The notes: generated by a model from the letters alone, not told the origin. 64,000 nucleotides of DNA from Saccharibacillus endophyticus (GCF_013185185.1 NZ_JAAZWE010000001.1:868001-932000), one strand, 5' to 3'. Counted from the stretch's first letter, positions 41,549 to 51,474 are shown. Translations and numbers: made by a program.

Positions 41549-43057
41549 TTACTGCGCCGCCCGCCAAGTATCGAACTGCTTTTTATACTCTTCCACGACT
41601 GTATCCAGTCCGGCTGCTTTCATATTCTGGATCGCGCTCGCAAAACCGCTCTCGTAAGGCACCACGCCATACATCAACGGTAAAATGCTCGTCTGAAGCT
41701 CGGCCACGCTATTGGCGTAAGCGCTGGCGACCGGGGTCGGATCGAAACTGAATCCGATCGTGACGCTGTTGATCGCGTCGTCGGCTACGGTCGTTCTGCG
41801 CTTTAGGCGCCCCGGATCGATCGTCGACGAGTAACGGTTCATTTCCACGTTGCCGAGCAGCCAAGTGGATAGCTCATACTTGGGTCCGCCTGCATCGGTA
41901 AAAGCCAACGTCTCTTTTTTGTTCTTGCCTTCGTCTTTCCAATGCGTACCTTCGATGCCGCTCTGCACGAGATCGAAGTTTTCTTGGCTGGAGAACACCC
42001 AGTTCAGGAATTGCACGCCCGCTTCCGGATTCGGAGACGTCGCCGATACGCCGTTAGAGTTACGGATCGCGTAGGAACGGAATTTTTGCTGCTCGTTCAG
42101 GAAATAGATATTCACTTCCGCGCCCGGGAACGTCTCGCGGATTTTATCGTCGATCCCCACGTCGCCCGGACGGTATAAATAGCGGCCCGCCAGTTCTTCT
42201 TTGTTGAGCACTTCGCTCGGCGTGGTCAGCACGTCTTTGAGGATCAAGTTTCGGGAATAGGCTTCGTTCATGTATTGTACGTCTTTTTTGAACTCGTCGG
42301 TTTCCAGCCATGACTTCACGCTGCCGTCTTGGTCGACGTAGATCAGGTTGTCGATGACCGCGAACGGATACGTCTCGTAAGTCGTATGCAGGAACGTCGC
42401 CGGTTCGCCCAGCAGCTTGATATAGACGTTTTTGTTATCCTGCGGCCAGTTTTTTTGAAAAGTCTCCGCAATATTCAGCAGGTCTTCCGGCGACTTGGGC
42501 GCATCCAGATTATTTTTCTCCAAAAGATCGCTACGCAGCGTCACCATGCCGTCGTTAAATGCCGTATCGAGCCAGAAGTTGGGGATATAGGTGATTTCGC
42601 CGTTGATTTTGGCCGAGTCCCAGATCCAGTCGGGCATCGACGCTTTCAGCTGCGGCCCGTATTCGTCCAGCAGCTTGTCGATCGGCAGCAGCGCACCATT
42701 GCCGGCCAGAACGTTCGGTCCTTTGATATCGTGCATGATCGTGATCAGCTCGAATTCCTCGCCCGTGGACATCATCAGATTGGTTTTCTGATCCCACGCG
42801 TCGCCCGGAATGTACGTCGGCTGATAATCCAGGTTCAGACCGTCCGCTTCGAGCTTTTCGTTGATGGCTTTTACGACGGTGTCGAGGTCTTCCGGCGCGT
42901 TGCCGGGCAGCAAATAACGCACCGGCAGTTTGCCTGACGTCCCTCCGCTTCCTCCGTTCGCGTTCGAACTTTCGCCGCCGCCCGAACAACCGGCCAGCAT
43001 GCCGAGCGCCAAGATCGACGCCAGTCCCATTTTCGCTTTCCGCTTCCATGTCTTCAT
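41549..43057 (-). CDS. Extracellular solute-binding lipoprotein of a sugar ABC importer
   Basis: A 502-residue lipoprotein (lipobox LGMLAGC; Cys23), then a Gly/Ser/Asn-rich spacer and a large alpha/beta periplasmic-binding fold of family 1. It resembles LplA-type binding proteins of oligosaccharide importers. The start is the ATG at 43057 behind GAGAGGGGA; an upstream frame to 43144 is unlikely. It is adjacent to an AraC-type regulator, and the matching permeases are encoded divergently at 45943-47771, so all four form one uptake locus. The substrate is unknown; the neighbouring GH29 enzyme points to fucosylated sugars. Confidence 0.92.
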   Translation of the reverse strand: MKTWKRKAKMGLASILALGMLAGCSGGGESSNANGGSGGTSGKLPVRYLLPGNAPEDLDTVVKAINEKLEADGLNLDYQPTYIPGDAWDQKTNLMMSTGEEFELITIMHDIKGPNVLAGNGALLPIDKLLDEYGPQLKASMPDWIWDSAKINGEITYIPNFWLDTAFNDGMVTLRSDLLEKNNLDAPKSPEDLLNIAETFQKNWPQDNKNVYIKLLGEPATFLHTTYETYPFAVIDNLIYVDQDGSVKSWLETDEFKKDVQYMNEAYSRNLILKDVLTTPSEVLNKEELAGRYLYRPGDVGIDDKIRETFPGAEVNIYFLNEQQKFRSYAIRNSNGVSATSPNPEAGVQFLNWVFSSQENFDLVQSGIEGTHWKDEGKNKKETLAFTDAGGPKYELSTWLLGNVEMNRYSSTIDPGRLKRRTTVADDAINSVTIGFSFDPTPVASAYANSVAELQTSILPLMYGVVPYESGFASAIQNMKAAGLDTVVEEYKKQFDTWRAAQ

Positions 43058-43239
43058 TTCGGATATCCCCTCTCGATCTGAATTGATGCGTCGTCCCAAG
43101 CGTAACCGGAGGGGTGTGCGCGAATATACTGCAATAATAAGCAAAGCCTCAATTTAAACAAGAATATGCCGCATATTGCGACTGCAAGTAAGCATGACTG
43201 CTCCATTTTGAAGTCCACGACTCGCGAGAATGAACAGTT

Positions 43240-45519
43240 TTAGGCTTTGATTCGCTCTAACTGCATCCGGCTTCGATACTGCGCCGGCGACTGATGGTTA
43301 TATTTTTTGAACAGCGTATAGAAATAGGTGGTATTGAAAATGCCTACCTGCTCGCTGATACTTTGAACGGGTTCATCGGTTTGCAGCAGCAGCTCCTTGG
43401 CTTTTTCCAACCTCACTGCATTCAAATAATCGTTGAACGAAGATTCGCAGTGGGCTTTGAACAGCTTGCCGACGTAACTTCGGGACAGCTTCACCTCACC
43501 GGCTACCAGTTCAAGCGATAAATCCGGCCGGGCGTAATGGGTGCCGACGTACGTTTGAATGTAATCGACAATCTCCGCATGCCGTTCGTCTCCGTCGGAC
43601 TCCGTATCGCTCGACAATTTTCCGGCCAAGTCTTTGAGTGCTTCTTTAAATTCGTACAGCGTCTCGAATGAAGACATCCGGCGGGTAAAATTCAAAAACA
43701 GATTGTTGATTTCCTGGTTTTCGGAGCGCGAGACGCGAAGCTGCTTATACAGACTGCTGACGAATTGGTTCATGCAAAATAGTGCTTCATGATAATCCCC
43801 GGTCGAGATTTCTTCGGCCCACAGTTCGATTTCCCGGTTGATCCGCGAACGCTGCCGCAGCCGGATCGCGTCGATCACCGACTTTTCTTGCTTGGACGGA
43901 TACATAAGCTCGTGATCACCTGTATCAGAAGCACGCGCGCAATCGAAAATATGTCCTTTGCCTTCGAAAAAACGACGCCGGACGCCGGACTGCGCTTGTT
44001 CGAACGACTGACGCACTTCTTCGTGAGAGTGCGCCGTCGTCCCGATGCAGACCGTCACCGAAAGATTCAGCGTATGGCGCAACCCGTGTTGAAGTTCCAG
44101 GAAAAGCGCGTCGAGCGGGATCGTGTCTCTCGGCTCCTCGCCCCCTTCCGGCGTCGGAATGATCAGCGCGATCGTGCCTTCTTCGATCACCGCCGCGCGG
44201 ACCCGGTAGCAACCGAACAATTCGGCCGTCGTGCGCAAAATCGCTTCGTGCGCGAAAGCCCTCGTCGGCGCGTCCACATGGGTCCGAAACTCGTCCAAGC
44301 CGTCGACCAACAGCGCGATCGTCGTGTACGTGGTTCCCGGACAACTCTGTTTAAAACGTTCGAACGTGCCTGAACCCCCGCTTTTCAATACCTCGAGCAC
44401 TTCCGTTTCCTGCCTTCGCGCCGCCACGCTTTCCAGCGAAGAAAGCTTTTCGGTCATCTCCGAATACGAAGCGTTCAGCAGTTCGAATTCGTTGATCCGC
44501 CGAGCGTTTTGCTTATGCCGCTGCATGCCCGAAATTTTCTCCAATACGCCGCGGATCGGATTGTAGGCATAATGGGTCAGCCGGGCCGACAGCAGCAGGC
44601 TCGCGACGAAAATAGCCAACGCCAGGCCGAGCGAAGACCAGCGCAGCGCACTCATGTTGAACAGCAGATTGCGGTATTCGCTATGGCTGACGAACACCCA
44701 ATCCAGATCGGCCGACTTCACGTAGGTGATCACGTTTTTGCGGCCGTCGATCTCGTCCATGAAATATCCGCTCTCTCCCGGTTCTTGCAAAATACGTTCG
44801 ATATAAGGCGTAGAAGACATGTTGTCCATAAACCTCGACGAATCGGAATGGGTGAGGATCACGCCTTTGGAATTCATCACGAACAACGAATCCGCCGCAT
44901 CGTTTTGATAACCGCCGATCAGCTTCTGAATATAGTCCGTATCCATATTAATGACCATGGCGCCTTGAGCGGGCAGCAAAGCATAGTAGCTGGGCAGCAG
45001 CACGAACGTCAGCACGTTGTTTTCCCTGGAGCTGCCGGGATTCAGCATGCGCCGGGGGAACAGTTGGAAATAACTTTTGTTTTTGGAGCTGATCTGCGTA
45101 AGCAAAAATTGTTCTTGTTCCAGCGTGGCGCCTTTCGTGTCGAGATACGTTTCGGTCAAGCCGTTATAGATGCCGATCGATTCGATAAACGGATAGGTGG
45201 TCTGCATATTGCGCAGTACCCGCGAAGCATGATACTGCTTGATCCGGTCATTTTCGCGATCAAATAAAGAAGCCACGATCGTCTTGTCGTTCAGCATCAA
45301 TCCGCCGAAATTGTATACTTGGTTTTTGATCACGTTCGAGACCACGCTGCTTTGCTTAAGCATCGACTCTGAAATTTTGCCGACTTCGCGCGCCGTGCTC
45401 CAAGAAAACAGCGCATAGAGTACGGCGGTGACCAGCGCAATGACGACGGCGGTCAGCAGGACGAAACTGAGGAACATATTGCGATATACCGTGTAGCGCA
45501 GCAGTCCGTTTTTAAGCAT
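43240..45519 (-). CDS. AraC-family regulator with extracellular sensor domain
   Basis: About 759 residues. Membrane segment one (SFVLLTAVVIALVTAVLYAL) and segment two (GLALAIFVASLLL) enclose a dCache-like extracytoplasmic domain of about 240 residues; a short HAMP-like linker and a degenerate GGDEF-like region precede the C-terminal AraC HTH (LSLELVAGEVKLSRSYVGKL, SISEQVGIFNTTYFYTLFKK). This type regulates sugar importers after sensing a bound binding protein or sugar. The start is taken as the ATG at 45519, eight bases after GGAGG. It lies between the binding-protein gene and the divergent permease genes, which it probably controls. Confidence 0.92.
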   Translation of the reverse strand: MLKNGLLRYTVYRNMFLSFVLLTAVVIALVTAVLYALFSWSTAREVGKISESMLKQSSVVSNVIKNQVYNFGGLMLNDKTIVASLFDRENDRIKQYHASRVLRNMQTTYPFIESIGIYNGLTETYLDTKGATLEQEQFLLTQISSKNKSYFQLFPRRMLNPGSSRENNVLTFVLLPSYYALLPAQGAMVINMDTDYIQKLIGGYQNDAADSLFVMNSKGVILTHSDSSRFMDNMSSTPYIERILQEPGESGYFMDEIDGRKNVITYVKSADLDWVFVSHSEYRNLLFNMSALRWSSLGLALAIFVASLLLSARLTHYAYNPIRGVLEKISGMQRHKQNARRINEFELLNASYSEMTEKLSSLESVAARRQETEVLEVLKSGGSGTFERFKQSCPGTTYTTIALLVDGLDEFRTHVDAPTRAFAHEAILRTTAELFGCYRVRAAVIEEGTIALIIPTPEGGEEPRDTIPLDALFLELQHGLRHTLNLSVTVCIGTTAHSHEEVRQSFEQAQSGVRRRFFEGKGHIFDCARASDTGDHELMYPSKQEKSVIDAIRLRQRSRINREIELWAEEISTGDYHEALFCMNQFVSSLYKQLRVSRSENQEINNLFLNFTRRMSSFETLYEFKEALKDLAGKLSSDTESDGDERHAEIVDYIQTYVGTHYARPDLSLELVAGEVKLSRSYVGKLFKAHCESSFNDYLNAVRLEKAKELLLQTDEPVQSISEQVGIFNTTYFYTLFKKYNHQSPAQYRSRMQLERIKA

Positions 45520-45595
45520 CGCCATTCCCTCCGATTCTGAAGATTGCCTACCTCTATACTTTCTAATGTTCGTTTATATATCGCGAATTGTAACT

Positions 45596-45610
45596 AGATA
45601 ACGCTTACAT
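45596..45610. promoter_or_regulatory. cre (CcpA) site between AraC regulator and permeases
   Basis: AGATAACGCTTACAT is the reverse complement of a perfect WTGNAANCGNWNNCW match. Because the region is divergent it could control the regulator, the permease genes or both. The remainder of 45611-45942 has no other clear signal besides the permease leader. Confidence 0.7.
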
Positions 45611-45942
45611 GCTGAGCGATAAAGTTATTCTCATTATAAAGAAGCCGAAAAAGATCGCAATAGCGAACATTTTGACTTCAAATCGCGAATAATCTGCCAT
45701 GAACCTCTCTCAAAAATCGCAGAACCCTTGTCGCATAAGGCTTGGCGCTTCATCCGCTCCAGGTTTGCAAATCTTCCGAATCAACGCCAAATTAAAGTTT
45801 TTCGCCATATTCGAAGTCCGAAATTCGCTTTCGATTCGCCGCCGCGCCATTTTCGAAGTTTACCCCGTTTGATTCTGCTGCTTAGACTTGAGTAGACAAG
45901 CGGCAGACTTTTCCCACGAAACGAAAGGGTGTGACATTTGCG

Positions 45943-46869
45943 ATGAAAAACAAAAAAGGCTCCATGCTGCGCGAAATGAAACAAAACGGTTACGCTTATT
46001 TGCTGGTCATCCCCGCGGCCGTCTACACGCTGATTTTCGGTTATTTCACGCTGCCGTACATGCTGATCGCGTTTCAACGATTCAATTTCAAAACGGGCAT
46101 TTTCAATTCGCCTTGGATCGGTCTCGACAATTTCGAATTCTTTTTCTCTTCGCCCAGAGCGTGGGAAGTCACGTTCAACACGCTCAAGCTGAACGTTCTG
46201 TTCATCGTCGTCGGCACGATCGCCGCGATGGCGCTCGCGATCCTGTTCAACGAACTGCGCAGCAAATTGTTCTCGCGGCTAACGCAATCGACGATTCTGT
46301 TTCCGCATTTCCTGTCCTGGGTCATCGTCAGCTACATCCTGTACAGCCTGCTGTCGACCGATTACGGCATCGTCAATCAAATGCTGGCGAAGCTGAATCT
46401 CAATCCGGTCAACTGGTACGCGTCGCCGCAATATTGGACCAGCATACTGGTCATCACGGCGGTCTGGAAAGACATCGGCATGAATCTGGTTATCTATCTC
46501 GCCGCGATCACCGGGATCGACGATACGTATTACGAAGCCGGACGCATCGACGGGGCCACGCGCTGGCAGTTGATCCGCCATATTACCATTCCGCTGATGA
46601 TGCCGACGATCATGATTCTGTCCTTGCTCGCGCTCGGCAAAATCATGTACGGCAGCTTCGACATGATCTACGCGATCATCAAAGACAACGGCCTGCTGTA
46701 TCCGACGGTCGACGTTATCGATACGTACGTGTTCCGCTCGCTGCGCACCATCGGCAATCCGGCGCAGGCGATGGCGGTCGGACTTTATCAATCGGTGGTC
46801 GGCTTCATTCTCGTCTGGGGAAGCAACCGAATCGTGCGTAAAATCAATCCGGATCATGCGCTGTTTTAA
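45943..46869 (+). CDS. Sugar ABC transporter permease, LplB type
   Basis: About 308 residues with six membrane segments and a clear EAA loop (YYEAGRIDGATRWQLIRHIT, then IPLMMPT). It is the first permease of the importer whose binding protein is encoded at 41549-43057 and is followed by an LplC-type permease after 23 bp. The start is uncertain: the ATG at 45943 or a GTG at 45931; AAAGGG lies 13 bp before the ATG. It is distinct from the permease at 133-1101, sharing only family motifs. Confidence 0.92.
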   Translation: MKNKKGSMLREMKQNGYAYLLVIPAAVYTLIFGYFTLPYMLIAFQRFNFKTGIFNSPWIGLDNFEFFFSSPRAWEVTFNTLKLNVLFIVVGTIAAMALAILFNELRSKLFSRLTQSTILFPHFLSWVIVSYILYSLLSTDYGIVNQMLAKLNLNPVNWYASPQYWTSILVITAVWKDIGMNLVIYLAAITGIDDTYYEAGRIDGATRWQLIRHITIPLMMPTIMILSLLALGKIMYGSFDMIYAIIKDNGLLYPTVDVIDTYVFRSLRTIGNPAQAMAVGLYQSVVGFILVWGSNRIVRKINPDHALF

Positions 46870-46892
46870 TCATAAAAAGGAGGTATCCGTCC

Positions 46893-47771
46893 ATGAACGT
46901 GAACCGATCCCGATTGTTCGATATCGCCAACGCGGCGTTGATCGGCTTTATCTCGCTGCTGTGCCTGGTTCCGATGCTGCTCGTGCTGATGGTGTCGTTC
47001 ACCTCGGAAGCCAGCATCCAGCAAAACGGGTATCAGCTGCTGCCGTCCGAGTTTTCGCTCGATGCGTATAAATTGCTGCTCGGCACCTCTCCGCTGTACC
47101 GCAGCTATCTGGTTTCGTTGTTCGTGACGATCGTCGGCACGCTGATCGCGGTGCTAATTACCGGCATGGCCGGGTATACGCTCGCCGCCAAGCATATCCG
47201 TTACCGCAACGGGTTGGCGATGTTCTTTTTCATCACGATGGTATTCAATACGGGCCTCGTGCCGTGGTATCTGATCAACCTGGAGCTGGGGCTGCGCAAC
47301 AATATCTGGGCGCTGATCGTCCCTTCGCTCATTTTCAACCCGTTCAATCTGTTCCTCGTCCGCAACTATATGTCGCAGATTCCCGGTTCGCTGATCGAAG
47401 CGGCCAAGATCGACGGCGCCAACGATATTTTTATCGCGTTCCGCATTTACTTCCCGCTCTGCATGCCGGTCCTTGCCACGATCACGCTGTTTTACGGCAT
47501 CGGCTACTGGAACAACTGGTTCAACGCGATCATGCTGGTGGACAATCAGAATCTGTACCCGCTGCAATACTTGCTGTTCAAGCTCAATTCGGAGATCAAC
47601 ATGATCCAGCAGATGCAAAGCTCCGGCGTTCTGGTCAGCGATGCGGTCCTGCCGCAGGAATCGGTAAAAATGGCGACTGCCATTCTGACGATCGGGCCGG
47701 TGATCTTTTTCTATCCGTTCCTTCAGCGGTACTTTATCAAGGGACTGCTGATCGGTTCGTTAAAAGAGTAG
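46893..47771 (+). CDS. Sugar ABC transporter permease, LplC type
   Basis: 292 residues with six membrane segments and an EAA loop (LIEAAKIDGANDIFIAFRIY, then PLCMPVLATI). The C-terminus RYFIKGLLIGSLKE is characteristic of LplC-type permeases. AAGGAGG lies 9 bp before the ATG. With the upstream LplB protein it should form the channel of the importer. No ATPase gene is present in the locus, so a shared MsmX-like ATPase is presumably used. Confidence 0.93.
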   Translation: MNVNRSRLFDIANAALIGFISLLCLVPMLLVLMVSFTSEASIQQNGYQLLPSEFSLDAYKLLLGTSPLYRSYLVSLFVTIVGTLIAVLITGMAGYTLAAKHIRYRNGLAMFFFITMVFNTGLVPWYLINLELGLRNNIWALIVPSLIFNPFNLFLVRNYMSQIPGSLIEAAKIDGANDIFIAFRIYFPLCMPVLATITLFYGIGYWNNWFNAIMLVDNQNLYPLQYLLFKLNSEINMIQQMQSSGVLVSDAVLPQESVKMATAILTIGPVIFFYPFLQRYFIKGLLIGSLKE

Positions 47772-47795
47772 GCTGTGCCGCAGCTGCTGCAACAC

Positions 47796-47840
47796 AGGCC
47801 GTCTCGCAAGCTGTACTTCAGCTTCGGGACAGCCTTTTTT
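47796..47840 (+). terminator. Terminator of the permease genes
   Basis: AGGC-GTC-CG arms pair with CG-GAC-GCCT to give a hairpin with plus-strand T-run, 25 bp after the LplC stop. Confidence 0.7.
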
Positions 47841-47864
47841 GTTTGAAATTTTCCGATCATGCCG

Positions 47865-47908
47865 AAAAGGCTATCCCGCCAGTCGACTACGACTGACGGA
47901 ATAACCTT
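47865..47908 (-). terminator. Terminator of the GH29 gene
   Basis: AAGGTTATTCCGTCAGTC pairs with GACTGGCGGGATAGCCTT on the minus strand with a short T-run. It lies about 90 bp past the stop codon. Confidence 0.7.
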
Positions 47909-47995
47909 CGACGTTACGCTCAGGATTAAATGGTTGCTATGCCTGGCCTGACTAATCCGTTAACGCTGCTCCCTGCTTTTATTTATCAGCATGGA

Positions 47996-49363
47996 TCAGC
48001 GCTCGCGCCCGTCCAGATATACGGAAGTCCCCCGCTGCCCGCGCGCCCATTCCGCCACTCTCGACGGATCGCCTTCCCACAGCCGCTGTCGTCCCCATTC
48101 GTTCGCTTGCGGACGGCTTTCGCATTCCACGCGGATGACCGGGAACAACCGGGTCGGCGCTTCTATAGGAAGTCCCCGTATGATCACCCCGTCCTCCGTC
48201 TGTTCGAATTCCAGCTTCTGCCCCGTGGTCAGCAGCGTAACCCCCGTGACCGGAGTCGCCAGGTCCGGGAGCCGCATCTCCGGTCGACCGTCCCAAAAAC
48301 GAATGATCAAATACAGATTGTTGCCGCTGATCGTCTGCCGCCCCCGCGTGACGAATTCGGTCAGGGAACCGCCGTCCGAGCCGTATACGGCTTCTCCGTG
48401 CACTTCCAGCCAGCGTCCGATCTCCAACGCCCGCTCCACGAACTGCGGCGGAAGCTGCCCGTCGGCGGTCGGTCCGCAGTTCAGCAGCAGATTGCCGCCG
48501 TGCTCGCCGCCTTTTTCCGCACATTCGCAGAGCAAATCCAGCAGCGTGTCCGCAGGTCGCCAGCGCTCGCCGATCACATGACTCCAGAGCCGCCAAGTAC
48601 TGACCTGACACGACTCCCACAAGCGGGTACGGTCGACTTCGACCAGATGTTCCGGCGTGCCGAAATCGCCCAACGTATCGGAGTCCCCTGCTCCCGCTCC
48701 TCCGTCGGCTCGGTATCCTTGACGTTCCATGGAGTAACCGAGACGGTTATTGATCAAAATGTTCGGCTGAAGCCGCCGCATTTCTTCCATCAACTCCACG
48801 CTGCGCAGGTCGTCCGCGTTGCGCGGCCATACGCCGTCGAAAAAGAAATGGTCGATCTGCCCGTAATTGGAGAGCAGTTCGCGAACCTGGTTATGCAAAT
48901 AGTCGCGGACCTTTCTCCAGCCTTCCGGATCTTTCTCGGGACCGTCGAAATAAGCCGGCAGCCGCCAGTCGATCCAGGAGTAATAGAGTCCGATCCGCAG
49001 CCCCGCTTTGCGGAACGCGTCGACGTATTCGCGCACGAAGTCTCTGCCGGGAGCCTGCTTGGCGCTGGAGTAATCCGTATACGCGCTGTCCCATAGGCAG
49101 TACCCGTCATGATGCCGCGTTGTCAGGCAGGCGTATTTGAACCCCGCCTTCTTGGCCGTGTCCGCCCATAGTTCGGGATCGAAATGAACCGGGTTCCACC
49201 TTGCGGCGGCTTCCGCGTATTCCTGTTGGTTCAAGTGCTCGCGAAACAACACCTGCTCGCCCCGCCCGTACTGCGCGTAAGGCCCCCAATGAAGAAACAG
49301 CCCGTAACGGCTTTCCGTAAACCATTTCCAACGATCCGGCACCGTAAATCCTTGCGTCGTCAT
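47996..49363 (-). CDS. Alpha-L-fucosidase-like glycoside hydrolase, family GH29
   Basis: A 455-residue protein without signal peptide, so intracellular. The GH29 barrel is recognised by the N-terminal RYGLFLHWGPYAQ, the CLTTRHHDGYCLWDS motif, the probable nucleophile in HFFFDGVWP and the GGNLLLNCGPTADG motif, followed by a beta-sandwich C-terminal domain. It should release fucose or a related sugar from imported oligosaccharides. The start is the ATG at 49363; the frame to 49444 has no ribosome site. It follows convergently after the sugar permease genes, a context that fits processing of the imported substrate. Confidence 0.9.
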   Translation of the reverse strand: MTTQGFTVPDRWKWFTESRYGLFLHWGPYAQYGRGEQVLFREHLNQQEYAEAAARWNPVHFDPELWADTAKKAGFKYACLTTRHHDGYCLWDSAYTDYSSAKQAPGRDFVREYVDAFRKAGLRIGLYYSWIDWRLPAYFDGPEKDPEGWRKVRDYLHNQVRELLSNYGQIDHFFFDGVWPRNADDLRSVELMEEMRRLQPNILINNRLGYSMERQGYRADGGAGAGDSDTLGDFGTPEHLVEVDRTRLWESCQVSTWRLWSHVIGERWRPADTLLDLLCECAEKGGEHGGNLLLNCGPTADGQLPPQFVERALEIGRWLEVHGEAVYGSDGGSLTEFVTRGRQTISGNNLYLIIRFWDGRPEMRLPDLATPVTGVTLLTTGQKLEFEQTEDGVIIRGLPIEAPTRLFPVIRVECESRPQANEWGRQRLWEGDPSRVAEWARGQRGTSVYLDGRER

Positions 49364-49537
49364 ATCCTTTTTCCCTCCCGTAATTCTTAACTGCTTTGTG
49401 CTTACGGGAATTGTAGCATCGAACGGGCGCAGGACCGGTTTCACTTTTGGATAGTTCTTCTTTTTGAAGCCTTTCTTTTCAATACCCTTGACGGCAAAAG
49501 AAGAAAACGAATAATAGATGTGCTATACTACAGAAAA

Positions 49538-49552
49538 TTGTAAGCGCTATAT
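49538..49552 (+). promoter_or_regulatory. Candidate cre (CcpA) site in the acsA promoter
   Basis: TTGTAAGCGCTATAT matches WTGNAANCGNWNNCW with one mismatch and lies 8 bp downstream of a TATACT -10 box (49524-49529). A CcpA complex here would act as a roadblock. In B. subtilis acsA is known to be repressed through CcpA, which supports the call. Confidence 0.6.
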
Positions 49553-49625
49553 CTGTAAATGCATAACTTTGCGTCTTGATCAGCAGCAGTCAACTTCATT
49601 CACGCGTACGCGACAGGAGGCTCTT

Positions 49626-51398
49626 ATGGAAAAGAACACGGCAGAAATCATCGGCGTCGAGGTGCAGCAATCCAATCTGGGCAGTTATGAAGAGGCTCGC
49701 CTCGCATTCGATTGGACGGACGAGGAAAAGCGCTTCAGTTGGCACGAAACCGGACAGCTGAACTTGGCTTACGAAGCGATCGACCGACACGCAAAGTCAG
49801 GCTTGGCCGATAAAATCGCGCTGCTCTACAGCGATCCGGAGCGCGAAGAATCGTATACGTTCGAGCAGATGCGGCAGGAATCGAACCGGGCGGCCAATAT
49901 GCTGCGCGGCCTCGGAATCGGCAAAGGCGACCGCGTGTTCATTTTCATGCCGCGCACGCCCGAGCTGTATTTTACGTTGTTGGGCATTGTCAAAATCGGC
50001 GCGATCGCGGGTCCTTTGTTCGAAGCCTTTATGGAAACGGCGGTGCGCGATCGGCTCAAAGACAGCGGCGCGGTCGCGATCGTGACGACTCCGACGCTGG
50101 CCGAGCGCGTTCCCGCGCACGAGCTGCCTGAATTGAAGCATGTGATTTTGGTGGATGCTTCCAAACCGGTCGAAAAAGAAGCCGCCGGCGCGGAAACCGA
50201 CAAGGGTCTGCTCCCGGAAGATTCGCCTTTCGCCGATTTCCACGCCTTGATGCACGAGGCTTCGACGGAAGCGGACATCGAATGGGTCGAACGCGAAGAC
50301 GGATTGATTCTGCATTATACGTCAGGCTCCACAGGCAAGCCGAAAGGCGTATACCACGTTCACGGCGCGATGGTCCAGCAGGCGTATACGGGTCGGATCG
50401 TGCTCGATCTGCAGCCGGACGACGTCTACTGGTGCACGGCCGATCCGGGCTGGGTCACGGGAACTTCGTACGGAATCTTCGCCCCTTGGCTGAACGGCGT
50501 GACCAACGTTATTCGCGGCGGCCGTTTCAGCCCCCAGGATTGGTACGAGACGATCCAGCGCAACAAAGTCACGGTCTGGTACAGCGCGCCGACGGCATTC
50601 CGCATGCTGATGGGCGCGGGCGACGAAGCGGTAAAACAATACGACCTGTCCTCGCTGCGGCATGTACTGAGCGTCGGCGAACCGCTCAATCCCGAAGTGA
50701 TTCGCTGGGGACACCGGGTGTACGAGCGGCGTATCCATGATACGTGGTGGATGACCGAGACCGGCGCGCAGCTGATCTGCAACTATCCGTCGATGGATCT
50801 TCGTCCCGGTTCGATGGGCAAACCGATTCCCGGCGTCGAAGCCGCGATCGTGGACGATCAGGGTAATATCCTGCCGCCGCTTCGCATGGGCAATCTGGCA
50901 ATCCGTACCCCGTGGCCGTCGATGATGCGCAAAATTTGGAACAACCCCGCCAAATACGAGGAGTATGTGCGGATTCCCGGCTGGTATATCTCTGGCGATT
51001 CCGCTTATATGGACGAAGACGGCTACTTCTGGTTCCAGGGACGGATCGACGACGTCATTAACACCTCCGGCGAGCGGGTCGGTCCGTTCGAAGTGGAAAG
51101 CAAATTGGTCGAGCACCCGGCCGTCGCCGAAGCAGGCGTTATCGGCAAACCCGATCCGGTGCGGGGCGAAGTGATCAAAGCGTTTATCTCGCTGCGCGAA
51201 GGATACGAAGCGACCGATGAGTTGAAAGCCGAGATCACCAAATTCGTGAAAGAAGGCTTATCCGCCCATGCGGCGCCGCGCGAGATCGAGTTCAAGGATA
51301 AACTGCCGAAAACGCGAAGCGGCAAGATCATGCGGCGCGTGCTCAAGGCATGGGAGCTGAAACTGCCGGCGGGAGATTTGTCGACGATCGAGGATTGA
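49626..51398 (+). CDS. acsA: Acetyl-CoA synthetase (acetate-CoA ligase)
   Basis: A 590-residue AMP-forming enzyme that turns acetate, ATP and CoA into acetyl-CoA. The AMP-binding core ILHYTSGSTGKPKGV, the adenylation motif DTWWMTETGAQ, the hinge/GRIDDVINTSGERVG region and the C-terminal PKTRSGKIMRR are present. The catalytic lysine of the last motif is Lys567, 23 residues from the C-terminus, exactly as far as Lys549 in the 572-residue B. subtilis enzyme, the residue acetylated by AcuA. The start is the ATG at 49626 behind ACAGGAGG. AcuA and AcuC are encoded 8.4 kb upstream. A copy of its 3' end lies at 53275-53322. Confidence 0.95.
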   Translation: MEKNTAEIIGVEVQQSNLGSYEEARLAFDWTDEEKRFSWHETGQLNLAYEAIDRHAKSGLADKIALLYSDPEREESYTFEQMRQESNRAANMLRGLGIGKGDRVFIFMPRTPELYFTLLGIVKIGAIAGPLFEAFMETAVRDRLKDSGAVAIVTTPTLAERVPAHELPELKHVILVDASKPVEKEAAGAETDKGLLPEDSPFADFHALMHEASTEADIEWVEREDGLILHYTSGSTGKPKGVYHVHGAMVQQAYTGRIVLDLQPDDVYWCTADPGWVTGTSYGIFAPWLNGVTNVIRGGRFSPQDWYETIQRNKVTVWYSAPTAFRMLMGAGDEAVKQYDLSSLRHVLSVGEPLNPEVIRWGHRVYERRIHDTWWMTETGAQLICNYPSMDLRPGSMGKPIPGVEAAIVDDQGNILPPLRMGNLAIRTPWPSMMRKIWNNPAKYEEYVRIPGWYISGDSAYMDEDGYFWFQGRIDDVINTSGERVGPFEVESKLVEHPAVAEAGVIGKPDPVRGEVIKAFISLREGYEATDELKAEITKFVKEGLSAHAAPREIEFKDKLPKTRSGKIMRRVLKAWELKLPAGDLSTIED

Positions 51399-51432
51399 TA
51401 CCCTGCATATACGCCTATAGAGATGCAAGTCG

Positions 51433-51474
51433 AAAAAGCCTGTTCCGTTTAAACGACGGTTACAGGCTTCTTTT
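51433..51474 (+). terminator. Terminator of acsA
   Basis: AAGCCTGT pairs with ACAGGCTT, with A- and T-runs outside the stem, 35 bp past the acsA stop. Confidence 0.7.
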
